DNA from: SG8-41 sp963802355
Lineage (GTDB): Bacteria; Pseudomonadota; Gammaproteobacteria; Burkholderiales; SG8-41
DNA: 64,000 bases
Reading direction: 5' to 3'
NCBI GenBank assembly: GCA_963802355.1
Contig: CAWDIV010000019.1
Coordinates: forward strand, 62,001 to 126,000
Below the pieces are notes generated by a model. The model was given only the letters and a program-made list of their open reading frames with translations. It did no database searches and had not been told where the DNA came from. Below, piece after piece: positions 1-10,632 of the stretch; the first letter of the stretch is position 1, and every line of letters starts with the position of its first letter. A program made the position numbers and the translations under genes.

Positions 1-228
1 GGCGACAGTGCGTAGAGCCTGGTTACTACCTGACCGATTTCTACCGGAAATGAGACCTATCGTTCCGCCAACGAGTGCGCCCGCAACTTGTGCCTTCGAG
101 TTGTCCACAGTGACGGGTTTCACGGCGGTGATCTTTCCGTAACTGATACCAGCCTGCGCCATCGCTACATCGGCCGCAAGCATGCAACCGACGAGCGCAC
201 ATGCATACAAACCGAATCGCAATATCAT
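1..228 (-). CDS. glycine-zipper envelope protein, cut by the left edge
   Basis: Reading left from an ATG at 228, 76 codons stay open to the window edge, so the C-terminus is missing. Residues 1 to about 25 are a Sec signal peptide ending AMAQA. The mature part reads GISYGKITAVKPVTV and then VAGALVGGTIGLISG, the layout of the SlyB/Pcp-type glycine-zipper proteins that associate with the outer membrane or periplasmic face. A perfect AGGAGG (234-239) sits 5 bases before the ATG and fixes the start. The gene is leftward like its next neighbours, but 450 bases of apparently empty sequence separate it from them. Family membership is inferred from the visible motif; a specific role cannot be given. 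Confidence 0.7.
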   Translation of the reverse strand, partial: MILRFGLYACALVGCMLAADVAMAQAGISYGKITAVKPVTVDNSKAQVAGALVGGTIGLISGRNRSGSNQALRTVA

Positions 229-681
229 AAGGGCCTCCTGCGCTCCGCGCATAATTGTTCATCAGGATAGCCGCCTTCTTGGCTACGCTCAAGTTGGAAT
301 TTCTCGCCGAGCTCGTCGCCTTCCCTGATGGTGCATGTGACGTGAGCCGACTGTGCGAGTCTGCTCGGTCGCAGACTTGCCCGCATCATCCAAACCTTGC
401 CTGAACCCAAACCCGATCCGCTCAAGCTCGCGATCCAACACAGCAAGAATGGGGCTCGGCGTAGTCGACGAAACCTGACTTCGAGTGTCTGGTCTCGACG
501 ACCGCGACCGACCAGCGTCCGGAGGCGCCTTGTGCCCCATATCGACCCAAAAAGGTGGGCAATCGAAGCTGTGCGTCTCTATTAACTTCCCAGGCAGCTC
601 GAAAGCCAAACGCTAGTGACGCTTGAGCGTTTGGCGCACAACAGCCGAGGTTGGAATGCGTGATCCACTACCGGCTCCCGT
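229..681. other. intergenic stretch without a supported gene
   Basis: About 450 bases between the glycine-zipper gene and the potassium-channel gene. Short leftward reading frames (for example around 289-609 and 225-446) contain some protein-like phrases (ELERIGFGFRQGLDDAG; CTIREGDELGEKFQ) but lie in different frames, lack good ribosome sites and match no family I recognise. They may be a decayed small gene. No repeat or terminator is obvious. Confidence 0.4.
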
Positions 682-1386
682 TCAGTCGTCTCGCTCAGGC
701 GTTGGCAAGTAGATTCCCGCCAGGCGCGCGATCATGACGGTGAGAAACAAGACCCCCGCGATCTGCTCCAGCATGCACAGTGCCTTCGAGACATCACTCG
801 CTGGCGCAATGTCGCCGACCCCGGTCGAGGTTAGCACGGTGAAACTGAAGTAGAGCCGATCAGTCAGATCGAGATCGACCGCTTGCCCGTGCTGCAGAAA
901 CGATCCAGGAACGATGAACTGCGCTACCTCGTAAAAGCCGCTCCAAAGGATACCGATCAGAAGAAACGCGGCCGCCCCGCCCCAAAGCTTGTCCGCGGTC
1001 ATGACCTCGCGGCGTAACACATAGGCGATGAGTGCTCCCAGCACCACTGCGTACAGCATCGCACCGAGCGTCCAGCGAACCCAGCGTGTCGCTAGGTCAC
1101 CGGCCAAGGTCGAATACACTTCCAAGCCCGCCAGCGGTACCGCCAGCGCGACGGCCACTGAGAACGCTTTTGCGCCGGGCGAAAGCGCTGCGCACGCAGC
1201 AACGAGCACCAGGATATGGGCGAAGACCAGCGTAAACCAGCCACGGCCGACGCCCACAAGAAAGGGTTCGGCCACTATGAGGACGATAGCTAGTGCAAGG
1301 AACAGATAGACGCAGCGCTGCCGGAATAGCCCGCCCAATCCCTTCTTGTAATAGTCAACCTGCATTACCGTTTGCGACGTCCGCAT
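682..1386 (-). CDS. two-pore-domain-like potassium channel family protein
   Basis: A 234-residue integral membrane protein with about five or six hydrophobic segments (roughly 26-47, 52-69, 73-92, 105-124, 136-158, 205-226). Between the last two lies a pore loop with the selectivity-filter sequence TSTGVGD at 186-192, the signature of the ion-channel (Ion_trans_2) fold, so passive K+ conduction across the inner membrane is the likely role. No cytoplasmic RCK/TrkA-N regulatory domain follows; the protein ends 26 residues after the filter region's final helix begins. No clear Shine-Dalgarno precedes the ATG at 1386, and ATG at 1365 is an alternative start. The next gene upstream on this strand is the MscS-type channel, so two conductance proteins lie together. 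Confidence 0.8.
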   Translation of the reverse strand: MRTSQTVMQVDYYKKGLGGLFRQRCVYLFLALAIVLIVAEPFLVGVGRGWFTLVFAHILVLVAACAALSPGAKAFSVAVALAVPLAGLEVYSTLAGDLATRWVRWTLGAMLYAVVLGALIAYVLRREVMTADKLWGGAAAFLLIGILWSGFYEVAQFIVPGSFLQHGQAVDLDLTDRLYFSFTVLTSTGVGDIAPASDVSKALCMLEQIAGVLFLTVMIARLAGIYLPTPERDD

Positions 1387-1598
1387 GACGACAGCCGCGC
1401 CCGCCGCAACCGTCCTTGTTAGCCGCCTGCCAGACTAGTTTAGCCGATGACGCGGGTTACCAGTTTCCCCAAGGGAATCAAAGTCAGCGTCAGCGGCAAG
1501 GCGAACACGCTGTTGCCGATAGGCGTTATGGCGATCGCCCGAAACCGGGTTTCTCAAGGTCGCAGCGCGGCGGGAGCCGTGCGAATGTGAAGGTCGCT

Positions 1599-4005
1599 CT
1601 ACGGGATTTCGATGCCCGCGTCCCTGAATTTCCTCACGATGGCCATGCGCAGCGCGCTCTCGATGGCCGATCCCCGGGAGTAGTCGTCAATCCACGCCGC
1701 CAATCGGAAATTGAGCGAACTATCGCCGAATCCCGTAAACGCCGCCGACGGCGGCGGGCTCGCCGAGACCTCGGCGACCTCTCTTGCCGCCGCTTCCAGC
1801 AGCCGCACCACCTCCTCCGGCTCGGTGCCGTAGGCAACGCGGGCGTCGACCTCCAGGCACCGCCTGCGATCCGACAGCGTCCAGTTCGTGACTTCCTTGG
1901 AGATCAGATCGGCGTTCGGCACGATGACCTCGGCGCCCTGGGAGGTCTCGACGGTGCTCGAGCGCACGCCGATGCGCCGGATCACGCCCCGCAACTGGCC
2001 CATCTGCACGACGTCGCCGACGTTGACCGGGCGCTCCATCAGCAGGATGAGCCCCGACACGAAGTTGTTGACCACGCGTCTGGAGGCCGAAGCCGATACC
2101 GACACCGAGCGCGCCCGCGAGCAGCGTCACCTTCGTGAGATCGATGCCCATCGCCGCCATCGCAAGCAGCATCCCGGCGGTCACCAGAAGATAACAGATC
2201 ACGGTGGACACCGCGAACGGAAGGCCCTGCTTGCGCGTGAGCCGCGGCACGATCTCCACCTCCAGCACCGGCCCCACGATCTTTACCAGAACGTACGTTC
2301 CCAGTACTACGGCAAGACCCACCCAAACGCCCGTCAGGTTGATGCTGGTCGATCCGATCGTGATCTCGGAGCGATAGAGGACGTCAACGAGCCGGGAGGC
2401 TTCGTCCCCCAGCCCCAGCAGCAACACCATGCCCGACACCCAGCCCACGAGTGCCACAAAGATCAGAGCCGATCGCAAGCTGCTGCGCACGGCGCCCTGG
2501 TGCAGGCGAACGATCCGCAGGCTGCGCCCGACGCCGGTGTGCATCAGCGCCAGGGCGAACCCATACAGTAGCCATGCCACCACCGCGAGAAGCACCCAGA
2601 GGCCCAGCGCGCCAAACACCAGGTTGCGCAGCACGCGCGCCGCACCGAGATGGCCGGTAACGGTAGCCAGCACGGCCGTGGCCAGCAGAATGATGATTCC
2701 CGCGGCGGCCCACCGTACGAGCGCCGCCGGCAGCCGGGGAAGCAGTCGCTCGAAGCGGCCACGGCCGAGATCCACGCCCAGCGCGACGGCCAGCGCGCCG
2801 CACTGTGCGATGAGGAGCAGCCGGCTGACGAGTGGTAACGGATCGACGAGCGCTCCGAACAGCGCCTGCGCGATCAGAACGGCCGCCAGCGTATAGAGCG
2901 AAAGGGAGGCGTGCGGCCCGACAACTGTACGGACGAGCAGCACGCCGAGCAAGACCAGGAACGCCCAAAGCATGATGTGGTAATTGAACGGCCCCTGCGG
3001 ACCGAACCCGAGCACGGCCACCAGGGCCGCCGCCAGAGAGGCCAGCACGGGCACCCGGAACAGGTTGACGGTGCGCCGCGCTTGGGATTCGGTCTCGGCT
3101 TCCGCCGCGAGCGGCTCGCGCGTGGCAACGATCAGCCAATAGGCGAGCGCAAAAACCGCAACGACGATCGCCAGCAGCAGCGCTGCATGGTCGCGAGCGT
3201 GACGGAAGCTCGGAGCGACCTGCACTTCGAAAAACCGCATGACCCGGTCCCACTCGCCGGGGTGCGATTCGACCCGCCAGATCGATTCACCGCGCTGGGA
3301 TCGCAGTCCGGCAGTGAGTCGGTCGCGGCGCTCGCTCACGTCGATGCGGAGGGCGCTCACCGCGCCGTGAAGCTGCGTTGCCCTGCCCAGCGCCTCGAGC
3401 ACCCGGTCACGACCGGCCCGCAGTTCGCGCGCCAGCGCCTCGTGCCGTGGAGTCAGTGCCTGAATACGCTCCAGCAGCGCGGGTGGCGCGTTGCGCTTCC
3501 GGGCGGTCTTTATCCAGATGCCCGTTTTCACATCGGCAGCACCGATGCGATCCAGACCGGCATCGAGCGCGCTCGCCCTGGATGCCAACTCATCGCTCGC
3601 CGCCGCAAGACGCTGATCGGCCGCGCGCAACGCGCCGGTGAGGTCCACCAACTCGTGAAATCCCACCAGGTCGTTCAGCACGCTGTCGGCCAGGCGGCGG
3701 ATGCCGGAGAATGCCTTCTCGATTTCATCGATCTCCGCCGTCAGTGCACGCAGGCGCTCCTCATCGGCCAGGAGAAGGCGCAACCTCCGCTCGCCTGCCT
3801 CCAGCGCCTCCATCGCGGTCAGGATTTCAGCCAACGACGGCGCCGATTCGGCCACCGCCTTCGTGGCAGCAACGCCCGCTTCGGGCTTTTGCGCGCCGGT
3901 CGCGCTGTCCGCAGGCAAGCCAGTCACCGGTGCGGTGATCAGTGCGAGCAGGAACAGCCTGGCGCAGAACCCGCCCGGACTCGCGCACTCCAGCTGGCTC
4001 GTCAT
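1599..4005 (-). pseudogene. MscS-family mechanosensitive channel (DUF3772-type), one frameshift
   Basis: Intended product of about 800 residues: signal peptide (1-32), a long periplasmic coiled-coil domain of the DUF3772/MscK type, about ten membrane segments, then the MscS pore and beta domain. The pore helix motif GALGVGIGFGLQ is read in one frame and the immediately following VVNNFVSGLILLMERPVNVGD in another, so a single-base indel lies near 2075. Downstream the beta domain (GVIRRIGVRSSTVETSQGAEVIVPN, split here as GVIRRIGVRSST and GAEVIVPN) runs to the TAG at 1599. The start at 4005 has AAGGAG seven bases upstream. It would relieve hypo-osmotic stress at the inner membrane. The frameshift removes the whole conserved C-terminal domain if real. 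Confidence 0.8.
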
Positions 4006-4061
4006 TGCACCACTCCTTTCGCCCGCTACGACTGATAGCGACTAATGGGGTCAGTGTAACT

Positions 4062-7000
4062 TCAGGGTTCGCGCTGCGCCTCGCCGGCCACTTGATTGAA
4101 CAGATAGACGGGAAACAGGAACCTGACGGTCATCAGGTTGATGAGCGTCGTGGTGACCGCCGCAGCGTGGAGCACTTTCACCTCCGGGTCACGCAGGCTG
4201 CCGCCGATGCTAACCGGGACGACGACGAGGGGAGTGCTGAGCGCAGGGCCCAAGATCGGGACGCGCCGCATCACCCGGTGCATGGTGTCGAGCGGCGCCA
4301 GCAGACCCTGCAGCGCGAGGCGTCCATCGGAGAGCCCGACCTCTCCGCTCCCCGTCGCGCCCAGCGCGGGACTGTCGAGCACCCCTTGATCCAGGCGCAC
4401 GCGGTCGGCTTCGACCGTGCCGGCAACGGCGATTTCGTCATAGGCGAAGCCGCCCTTCGTCACGTCCGCGGCGGTGACTTGCGCGCGAGCAGCCACTTCG
4501 TCCACGGCAAGGGCGCGGCTCAACACCGCCGCGCGATGGATGCGTCCGGCACGCGCCACGAACCGAAAGCTGCCGCGCGTCGCACCGACCACCGAGTCGA
4601 TGGGACCGCTCGCGGAGAATTCCGCATCCAGATCGTAGGTCCCGGTAACGGCAAGGTGATCGCCCGCCAGACACGACACGGTTTCCGCGAGCGGCTGCTT
4701 GCGTGCGGCGAGCCGTGCGCTGACCGCCACACTGCCCGGGACAAGCACGGCGTTGAACGGAATTGCGATGCCGCACAGCCGCGCTTGGGATGCTTCCACG
4801 TGGACGCGGTTCGGTGCCAGCGACACGACAGCGGCAACGGCCTCGAGCACACGCCCGCCATAGGCCGCCGACGCGGCGTTGACGGCAATGCGCCCCTCTA
4901 CGGGCAGATTCCAGGGAGCATCGGGCGACGCCTTGCCGCGGCCGACCAGCGGCAAAGCGCCGATGAGCCGCGCGGCATCGACGGCCTCCGCGCTGACGCG
5001 GGCATCGATCGCGTATCCCTGCTCGCGGCTCTCGACGGTGCCGCCCACCGCCAGCCGCTCGCCCGCGAGACGGACAACGCCATCGCGAACGTGCAGCGCC
5101 TGCCCGGCGGCATCGAGGGTGGCTCGCTCGATTGCGACCGGCACGTCCAGGTATTTCCCGAGATCCAGATCCGCGATTTCAAGGGTTCCGTCAGCGGTGG
5201 AACGTCGCGGTTGCGCGAGGTCGATCGACGCCCGGAATTCCCCATCGAGCACGACGCGCGTCGTGCGGCGGCTGCGCGAGGCTGCGCGCGAGCGTGCGAT
5301 AGTCGAGATGACCGCTGAACCCCAGCTCGGCGGTCGGCGGCGACGACCGCAGGCGCAACACGGCATCGCTGTCGCCGTCCTTGAGCGCGAGGCGCCGCAG
5401 GTCGAAGTGGCCCGGCCGCCAGGCAAGATCGAACTCCGCCTGCACGCTGGTAGCGATGCTGGCAGTTCCCTGCGCGGCGACCGCGTCGCGCGTCCCGCCG
5501 GTCCATTCAAGGCGCCCGGCGGAAAGCGCGACCGGCGCGCGCGGCAGCCACGTCGGCGGGCAGGCTCCACTGCTTGCTTGCCCAGGCTATCGCCTCCGAA
5601 CCGGACGATCCCTGCTCCAGGGCCAGGCTCGCGCGCCACTGGGGCGCCGCATAGTCCTCCACTGTCCCCGAAGCCGTGACCTGCGCGTCGAGCAGCGCCC
5701 CGTGCAGGCGCTCCAGCCGCAACGCGCGGGAAGTAACGCTCAGCGAGCCCGCTCGGAGGGTCAAGGGGCCGGGCAATGAGGCACTCGTCAGCCGCACCTG
5801 CCGCGGCTGCACCGTGACATCGATATTGAGCGACGCCGGCCTGGAGAGCGGACCCGACAGCCGGACGAGCCGCACCGTCGCCGTACCCGTTGCACTCGTG
5901 ATATCGCCCAGCACGCGCCGCAGTTGCTCATACGGCGCAATCACCGGGTGAATCTGATCGAGCACGAGCGTGGCATCGCCAGCGGCAGCGCGGATAACGG
6001 CCTCCGTTCCGAGCACTATGTCGATTGCGCCGTTGCTCACGCTGGATCCGCCGGCGCTGCCCGCGAGACCGCGCACGGACACGGCTTCACGCGAGTAGCG
6101 CAGGGCGCCGCGGCTCACTGCAAGGGGAAACGGCACGCCCCGGTAGCGACCCGTCGCCTGTATCCCCTTAAGCTCCACGACCAGCGGTGATCACCCTGCG
6201 CCCGGCTTCATAGTCGACCATCGCCGACGCGCGACCCTGCAGCGCCTCGATGCCCGCCAGGGCCGCGGGATTCGCACCGGCCAGCAGGCGCCTGCTGACC
6301 CCAAGCGCGTCGGAAAGATCCGCCTTGAAGGTCGCCCGCAGGCTTCGCAACCGCGCCGCGGGCCGCAACTCCAGCGCGAGCGCGCCGGAGCTGAACGACG
6401 AGCGCCCGATGTCGCCCGCCAGGTCGCTTCCCTGCAAGGTCCCCTCCGCCATCAGAAGACGGCCGCTCCCGTTCTTCACCACGATGCCGGCCGCCGGCAC
6501 GGCGACCGTGGCCGCATCGACCCGCGCCTCGGCCCGCACGGCGGACAGGTTCGCCAGCCCGGCGAGATCGCCGCCAGCGGCGTGGACGGTCAGTTCCCGC
6601 AATGTTCCACCCCTGAACCAGCCAGCGGCCATCCGCACCGGGTCGAGATCGCCCGCCACCGCCAGCGCCGCCGCGCCCACTCGCTCGAGATCGAGCACCG
6701 GCACCCGCAGCTCGAGCACAGGACCCGTGCCGTCCGCTTTCGCCCGCAACGTCACCCGTCGCGCCCGGAATCAGGTCGCCGGCACGGAACTCGCGAAGCG
6801 CGAGCACCAGCACGTCGCTGTCACGGCTGGCGTCCAGAGTGATACGCACCGCGCCCAATCCGACCGTTCGCCCGGCACGCGCGAGCTCCGCTTGCGGCGC
6901 CGAGACCGTGATGGAACCTCGAATCGGAGCTGAGGCCGTCGGTCACCGCGTCGAGCGTGAGATCCGCCGAGTCCACTCGCACGCGAAGGGCGTCGTCGGA

Positions 7001-7754
7001 CGGCCGTCGCGTCGAGTGAGCCGCGCCGCCCGCAGACCGCTCACTTGCATGTTCGCGGAGGCCGCAAGCGAGCCGCGGGTTGATGCCTTAAGTCGCCCCG
7101 CGCCGCGCGCCACAAGGCCGGCTGCGGCGCTCGACCGTCGCAGTTGATCGCCTCCGCGGAAATCCCGGCCGCGACTTCCAGCGCCGAGAGCGAGACGAGC
7201 CGGCGCCCCGCGTAGACAACAGCCACCTCACCCCGCTCGATCGTGATCGACATGCCCGCCGCATGAGCGTGTCAGAGCGTCGGTTATCGGGCCGAGCGCA
7301 GCGCGATACGCGGCGAACGGATCGGCGTTCTCGCCGGGTGCGATCTGCACTTCAAGACCCGGCCGCTCGAGGCGGACGCCGCAGGACGCACCTCCCCGTA
7401 GAGGAGCGGAAGCCGCGCGATGCCGACGTGGAGCGCGGCGATCCGGCCGCTCACCGCGCCGGGAACGCGAACCGTGATGCCGGAGAATTCGGCGCGAAGA
7501 TGCGGAAAAAGATCGAGCGAGACCGACTCATACGCCACTTCACCGCCCGTCGATTGCGATAACTGCTGCTCGATACCGCGCTTTACGGTATCGGTATCGA
7601 TCAGCAGTGGCGCGGCACCAATGGTGATGGCGACGATCGCCGCCAGGGTCGTCGCGACCACCGCCAGGCGACGCGGCCAGCGGGATCGGACGGTGGAGGC
7701 TTCTGGTGACAAGAGGGCCCCGGAACTGACGGTTACCCGGGGCAGATGCAACAC
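4062..7754 (-). pseudogene. AsmA-family envelope protein, at least six frameshifts
   Basis: A protein of about 1230 residues was encoded here. The N-terminus (GTG at 7754) shows the AsmA layout: short cytoplasmic tail, one membrane anchor (AVVATTLAAIVAITIGAAP), then VSLDLFPHLRAEFSGITV. The C-terminus ending at 4062 carries the typical AsmA-C segment (SVRGLAGS... region, then GALSTPLV-like GPALSTPLVVVPVSIGG). AsmA proteins are bridge-like periplasmic proteins linked to phospholipid traffic and outer-membrane assembly. The reading frame changes near 7375, 7255, 7148, 7000, 6760, 6175, 5510 and 5240, each by one base, with convincing protein on both sides. It lies 56 bases upstream of the MscS gene. 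Whether it is decayed or mis-assembled cannot be told from one sequence. Confidence 0.75.
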
Positions 7755-7814
7755 ACAGCGTGGGCCGGCCTATTTCGGGATCGGCCTGGGCGAGGGCGGC
7801 CGCGCGAGCGTTTA

Positions 7815-8003
7815 TCAGCTGCTCGGCGCACCTTGATAGTCGGCAGCCGGCGTTCCGTCCCGGTCCGCGAGGAATCCCGAGTCTTGCTGGGCGCCGGCCG
7901 GTCCGGCCAGCAGCCCGAGAGCCAGCAGGGCCGCGCCCATGATCGTCGTCCCCGCGCGCAGGGCTGCGCCGAGGGGCAAAATCGCATGCAGTCTCGAAAT
8001 CAT
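7815..8003 (-). CDS. small secreted protein of 62 residues
   Basis: An ATG at 8003 preceded by AAAGGAGG at ideal spacing opens a 62-codon frame. Residues 1 to about 38 form a signal peptide (GAALLALGLLAGPAGAQ) leaving a mature peptide of only about 24 residues beginning QQDSGFLADRDG. The DSGFLAD phrase resembles the start of mature DUF3313 proteins, one of which (DSGFLRDYSNL) is encoded at 22428-23114, so this may be a truncated relative. It begins 27 bases after the stop of the outer-membrane protein and is probably co-transcribed with it. Function unknown. Confidence 0.5.
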   Translation of the reverse strand: MISRLHAILPLGAALRAGTTIMGAALLALGLLAGPAGAQQDSGFLADRDGTPAADYQGAPSS

Positions 8004-8030
8004 GTCGTCCTCCTTTTTCCAGTCGCTCGC

Positions 8031-8892
8031 TCAGAAGCGGAAACTTGCGCCCAGCGCAGGGCCGCTGAGTTTCAGGTCCTCGATCAGCTTGTTGCCGCCC
8101 TGCTCGTAGGACAGGTAGCGGTAGACGAGTCCCAGCTCGCCCCATTTGTACGAGTAGGCGATGCCCACGACGCCCTGCCACGTGAGCTTGGAGTCGCCCC
8201 CGCCGACGTCGAGATGATAGGGCACGAACCAGTTGCCGTCCCCCAGCCTCAGTCGTCCACGTACCCCGACGATCGCGTCCCAGATATTCACCGACTGTCG
8301 TCACGCTCCCGGTCCGGGCGAAGGTCGCTGCCCCGGCGGGGCCGGTCACTGTCGCGCTAAGCAGCCAGCTGGTCGAGGGCTCGAGATCGGCATAGCGGAA
8401 CCCGCCGATCAGGTCGAGCCTCGCGTGCGGCTCCTCCACCAGGGAATATCCCCCCACGAGCGTCCAGATCGAGCCCTTGAATTTGACCTCGGTGCTAAGG
8501 TTGAGCGCGGTGGTGGTGACGTTGACCGGTCCCGGACCGGGATTGAAATCGACGCTCCTGATGCCGCTCTCGTCGGCGGACAGGTCGAGGTACATGAAGT
8601 CGGTGGCGATGGACCACCTGCCCTTGCGCGCGTCGGCGGAAAGCATGAACGCGAAATCGAGGGCGCTCAGTATGTCCTCGGCGTTCACGCTTATCTTGGG
8701 TGACGCCCCGCCCGCCGGCGGCGGGCCATAGCGCAGGTTGCCCTCCATGCTCGGCAGCCACAGATAGGGCGTGACGGAAAAGCGCCATTGATCGCCGCCG
8801 GCTTGCGCCACCGCGCGCGCGGGCGCAATCAGCAGGCTGATCACAAATAACGAGACCAGCAGTCTTTGCCACCCGTTTTCTCCTGTTGACAT
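8031..8892 (-). pseudogene. outer-membrane beta-barrel protein, paralog of the 25.9 kb gene, one frameshift
   Basis: Starting at ATG 8892 (AAAGGA seven bases upstream; the ATG at 8898 is too close), a signal peptide of about 30 residues is followed by WRFSVTPYLWLPSMEGNLRYG and alternating amphipathic strands ending in GPALGASFRF with the C-terminal phenylalanine expected of a barrel. Near 8295 the frame slips by one base: GSVTT in one frame, NIWDAIVGVRG in the next. The intact gene at 25879-26724 matches along the whole length (for example FDFAFMLSADARKGRWSI against FAFMISADARKGRWSI and YRYLSYEQGGNKLIED in both), which makes the intended reading certain. Substrate or role unknown; the two copies are about 17 kb apart in the same orientation. 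Confidence 0.8.
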
Positions 8893-8959
8893 GGTCATAT
8901 CCTTTCTTGTCGGATATGTCTTGAGGCTCGGTCCATCTTTGGCACCCACGCCCACCGAG

Positions 8960-10381
8960 CTACTTCGCGGGCGTACCGCCGAAACCGCGTACGATCGCCG
9001 CATATTCCGGCGACTGGCGCATCAGACGGCCAGCGACCTCGCGCAACCGGTCGACGTCCTCGGCCGGGAGCACGAAGGTTGTGGGCAGGTTCATGAAGGT
9101 GGCGCGCTCCTTGGGGTCGGGAATCGCATCGAAGCTGACATCGACCACCTCCAAAGTGACTTTCTGCACGCTCGCTTCCGCCTGTGCCTCGGTGGCGCCC
9201 GCCAGGCGCGCGCGCAAGACCAACAGCTCGTGCCGCCACGCCGCGATTTCCGCGCGGTCCTTCATGGTCTCGACGGTTTCAAACGAGTAGCGTTCGATCG
9301 GCACGCCCGAGGCCTGCAGCACCTGAGCGATGACGCCGGGCGGCGTCTCGCTCCGGTCCCATTCCGTACGGGGTGCCGAACGCGCGTTCACGACGAACAG
9401 CACGATCCTTCGAACAGCGCCGAAACCGACTTCTCCGCGGAACGCCGCGCTCGCGGCCAGCTCCTCGAGCGCCTCCAGCACGCCGCGCACGCCGATGTTG
9501 TCCGAGACGCCGCCGTCGACGAGGTGAATGTACGGGCGCTCCTTGCTATTCTCGAAGTCCTGCATTTCGCGGTACCGCTGCAGCGCGCGTCCCGACGGCC
9601 GCGCGCGGTTCTCGGGGTTGGCGACGTCCCGCACCCAGGCCGGATACTGAAACCCACAGGTGCCGCCGTAGTTGTTGAACGTCACCGCCGAGAGGACGAT
9701 CGGGACCGAGGAGGACGTGGCCGCCGCGCGCGACAGGCGAACCTTGTTCAAGTCCGAGCAGAGCAGGTCGAAGTCGTTCTGAAAGAACGCGAGTCGCGAT
9801 CCGGTCGAGATGTCGGTACCGGTCGCGATCGCGACCGGCCCGGGCTTGTCGAGAAGATCCGCGAAGGTGGCGCCCTCGAACAGGATCTCGTCGTAGTACT
9901 CTGCGGCGAGCTCCGAACGTCCGGCGCTGCCGCCGATGAACTTCCACCAGTTGAATGGATTCAGAGCCCGCCCGAGCAGGGCGCCCTGCACGTCGCGCTT
10001 GAGAAACCGTTCCTCGTACTCGGCGAACAGCCGTTCGCCGTAGAGCGCATACGCGAGCGCAGTGAAGCTGCCCCCCGACACGCCCGTGATGATGTCGACT
10101 TCGTCGATCATCCGGCGGCGCTGACCGTTGACCACGATTTCGGTGCGGCGAAGCTCCTCCAGAACGCCATACGAGAACGCCGCGGCCCGCGTTCCGCCGC
10201 CGGAGAACGAGAGCACGAAGAACGTGGGCAGGTCGTTGTTCTGGCGCTTCGGTAACAGGAGGTACGGACGGTAGCCGGCCCGGGGATCGACCTGGGCAAT
10301 CGGCTCGTTGATCGGGCGGCTGGCGCAGCCTGCGAGTCCCACGGCTGCAAGGAAACAGGCAATCATGCAGGTAGCGCGCAT
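8960..10381 (-). CDS. patatin-like phospholipase lipoprotein
   Basis: A 473-residue lipoprotein: signal peptide with lipobox LAGC (Cys19), then a patatin domain. The oxyanion-hole loop FSGGGTRA is at 59-66, the nucleophile elbow GVSGG at 100-104 (Ser102) and the catalytic Asp lies in VDGGVSDN near residue 296-303. This Ser-Asp dyad hydrolyses acyl esters of phospholipids in characterised relatives; the lipobox places it at the periplasmic side of a membrane. GGGGAG precedes the ATG at 10381. It ends about 70 bases before the start of the frameshifted outer-membrane protein on the same strand, suggesting an envelope lipid or barrel unit. Confidence 0.88.
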   Translation of the reverse strand: MRATCMIACFLAAVGLAGCASRPINEPIAQVDPRAGYRPYLLLPKRQNNDLPTFFVLSFSGGGTRAAAFSYGVLEELRRTEIVVNGQRRRMIDEVDIITGVSGGSFTALAYALYGERLFAEYEERFLKRDVQGALLGRALNPFNWWKFIGGSAGRSELAAEYYDEILFEGATFADLLDKPGPVAIATGTDISTGSRLAFFQNDFDLLCSDLNKVRLSRAAATSSSVPIVLSAVTFNNYGGTCGFQYPAWVRDVANPENRARPSGRALQRYREMQDFENSKERPYIHLVDGGVSDNIGVRGVLEALEELAASAAFRGEVGFGAVRRIVLFVVNARSAPRTEWDRSETPPGVIAQVLQASGVPIERYSFETVETMKDRAEIAAWRHELLVLRARLAGATEAQAEASVQKVTLEVVDVSFDAIPDPKERATFMNLPTTFVLPAEDVDRLREVAGRLMRQSPEYAAIVRGFGGTPAK

Positions 10382-10430
10382 GGTTCACTCCCCGAATCTC
10401 GGTTCACAATCACGTCAATCTAGAAGTGGT

Positions 10431-10571
10431 CTCAAAAACCCCTTTGAGCCACGGATAAACACAGATGAACGCAGATGAAATCAAAGGCCAAATAATCTTG
10501 AATTTCGGGTTTGAGTCTATCCGTGTTTATCTGTGTGTATCTGTGGCTAAGACGTGCTGTTCGTTTTTGAG
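10431..10571. repeat. imperfect inverted-repeat element (MITE- or REP-like)
   Basis: Two arms of about 45-55 bases face each other. The left arm starts CTCAAAAAC and contains AGCCACGGATAAACACAGAT; the right arm, read on the other strand, starts CTCAAAAAC and contains AGCCACAGATACACACAGAT. The whole 141-base block is AT-richer than its surroundings and lies between the patatin gene and the next leftward gene. A half copy with the same phrase occurs at 62489-62504. Confidence 0.7.
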
Positions 10572-10632
10572 ATAGGTTGTAGATACCTGATGGACTCCGT
10601 GTATCCAGCGCGATCCCGGCCGTCACGCCTGA

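Noticed and set aside
289..609. Leftward 106-codon frame near the left edge
   Set aside because: No start signal and no recognisable family; kept only as part of the intergenic note.
2911..4035. Long rightward open frame (374 codons) opposite the MscS gene
   Set aside because: It mirrors the MscS coding sequence in GC-rich DNA, has Arg/Gln/Asp-rich shadow composition and no ribosome site.
10431..10571. Insertion sequence
   Set aside because: No transposase frame inside; only 141 bases, so at most a non-autonomous repeat.
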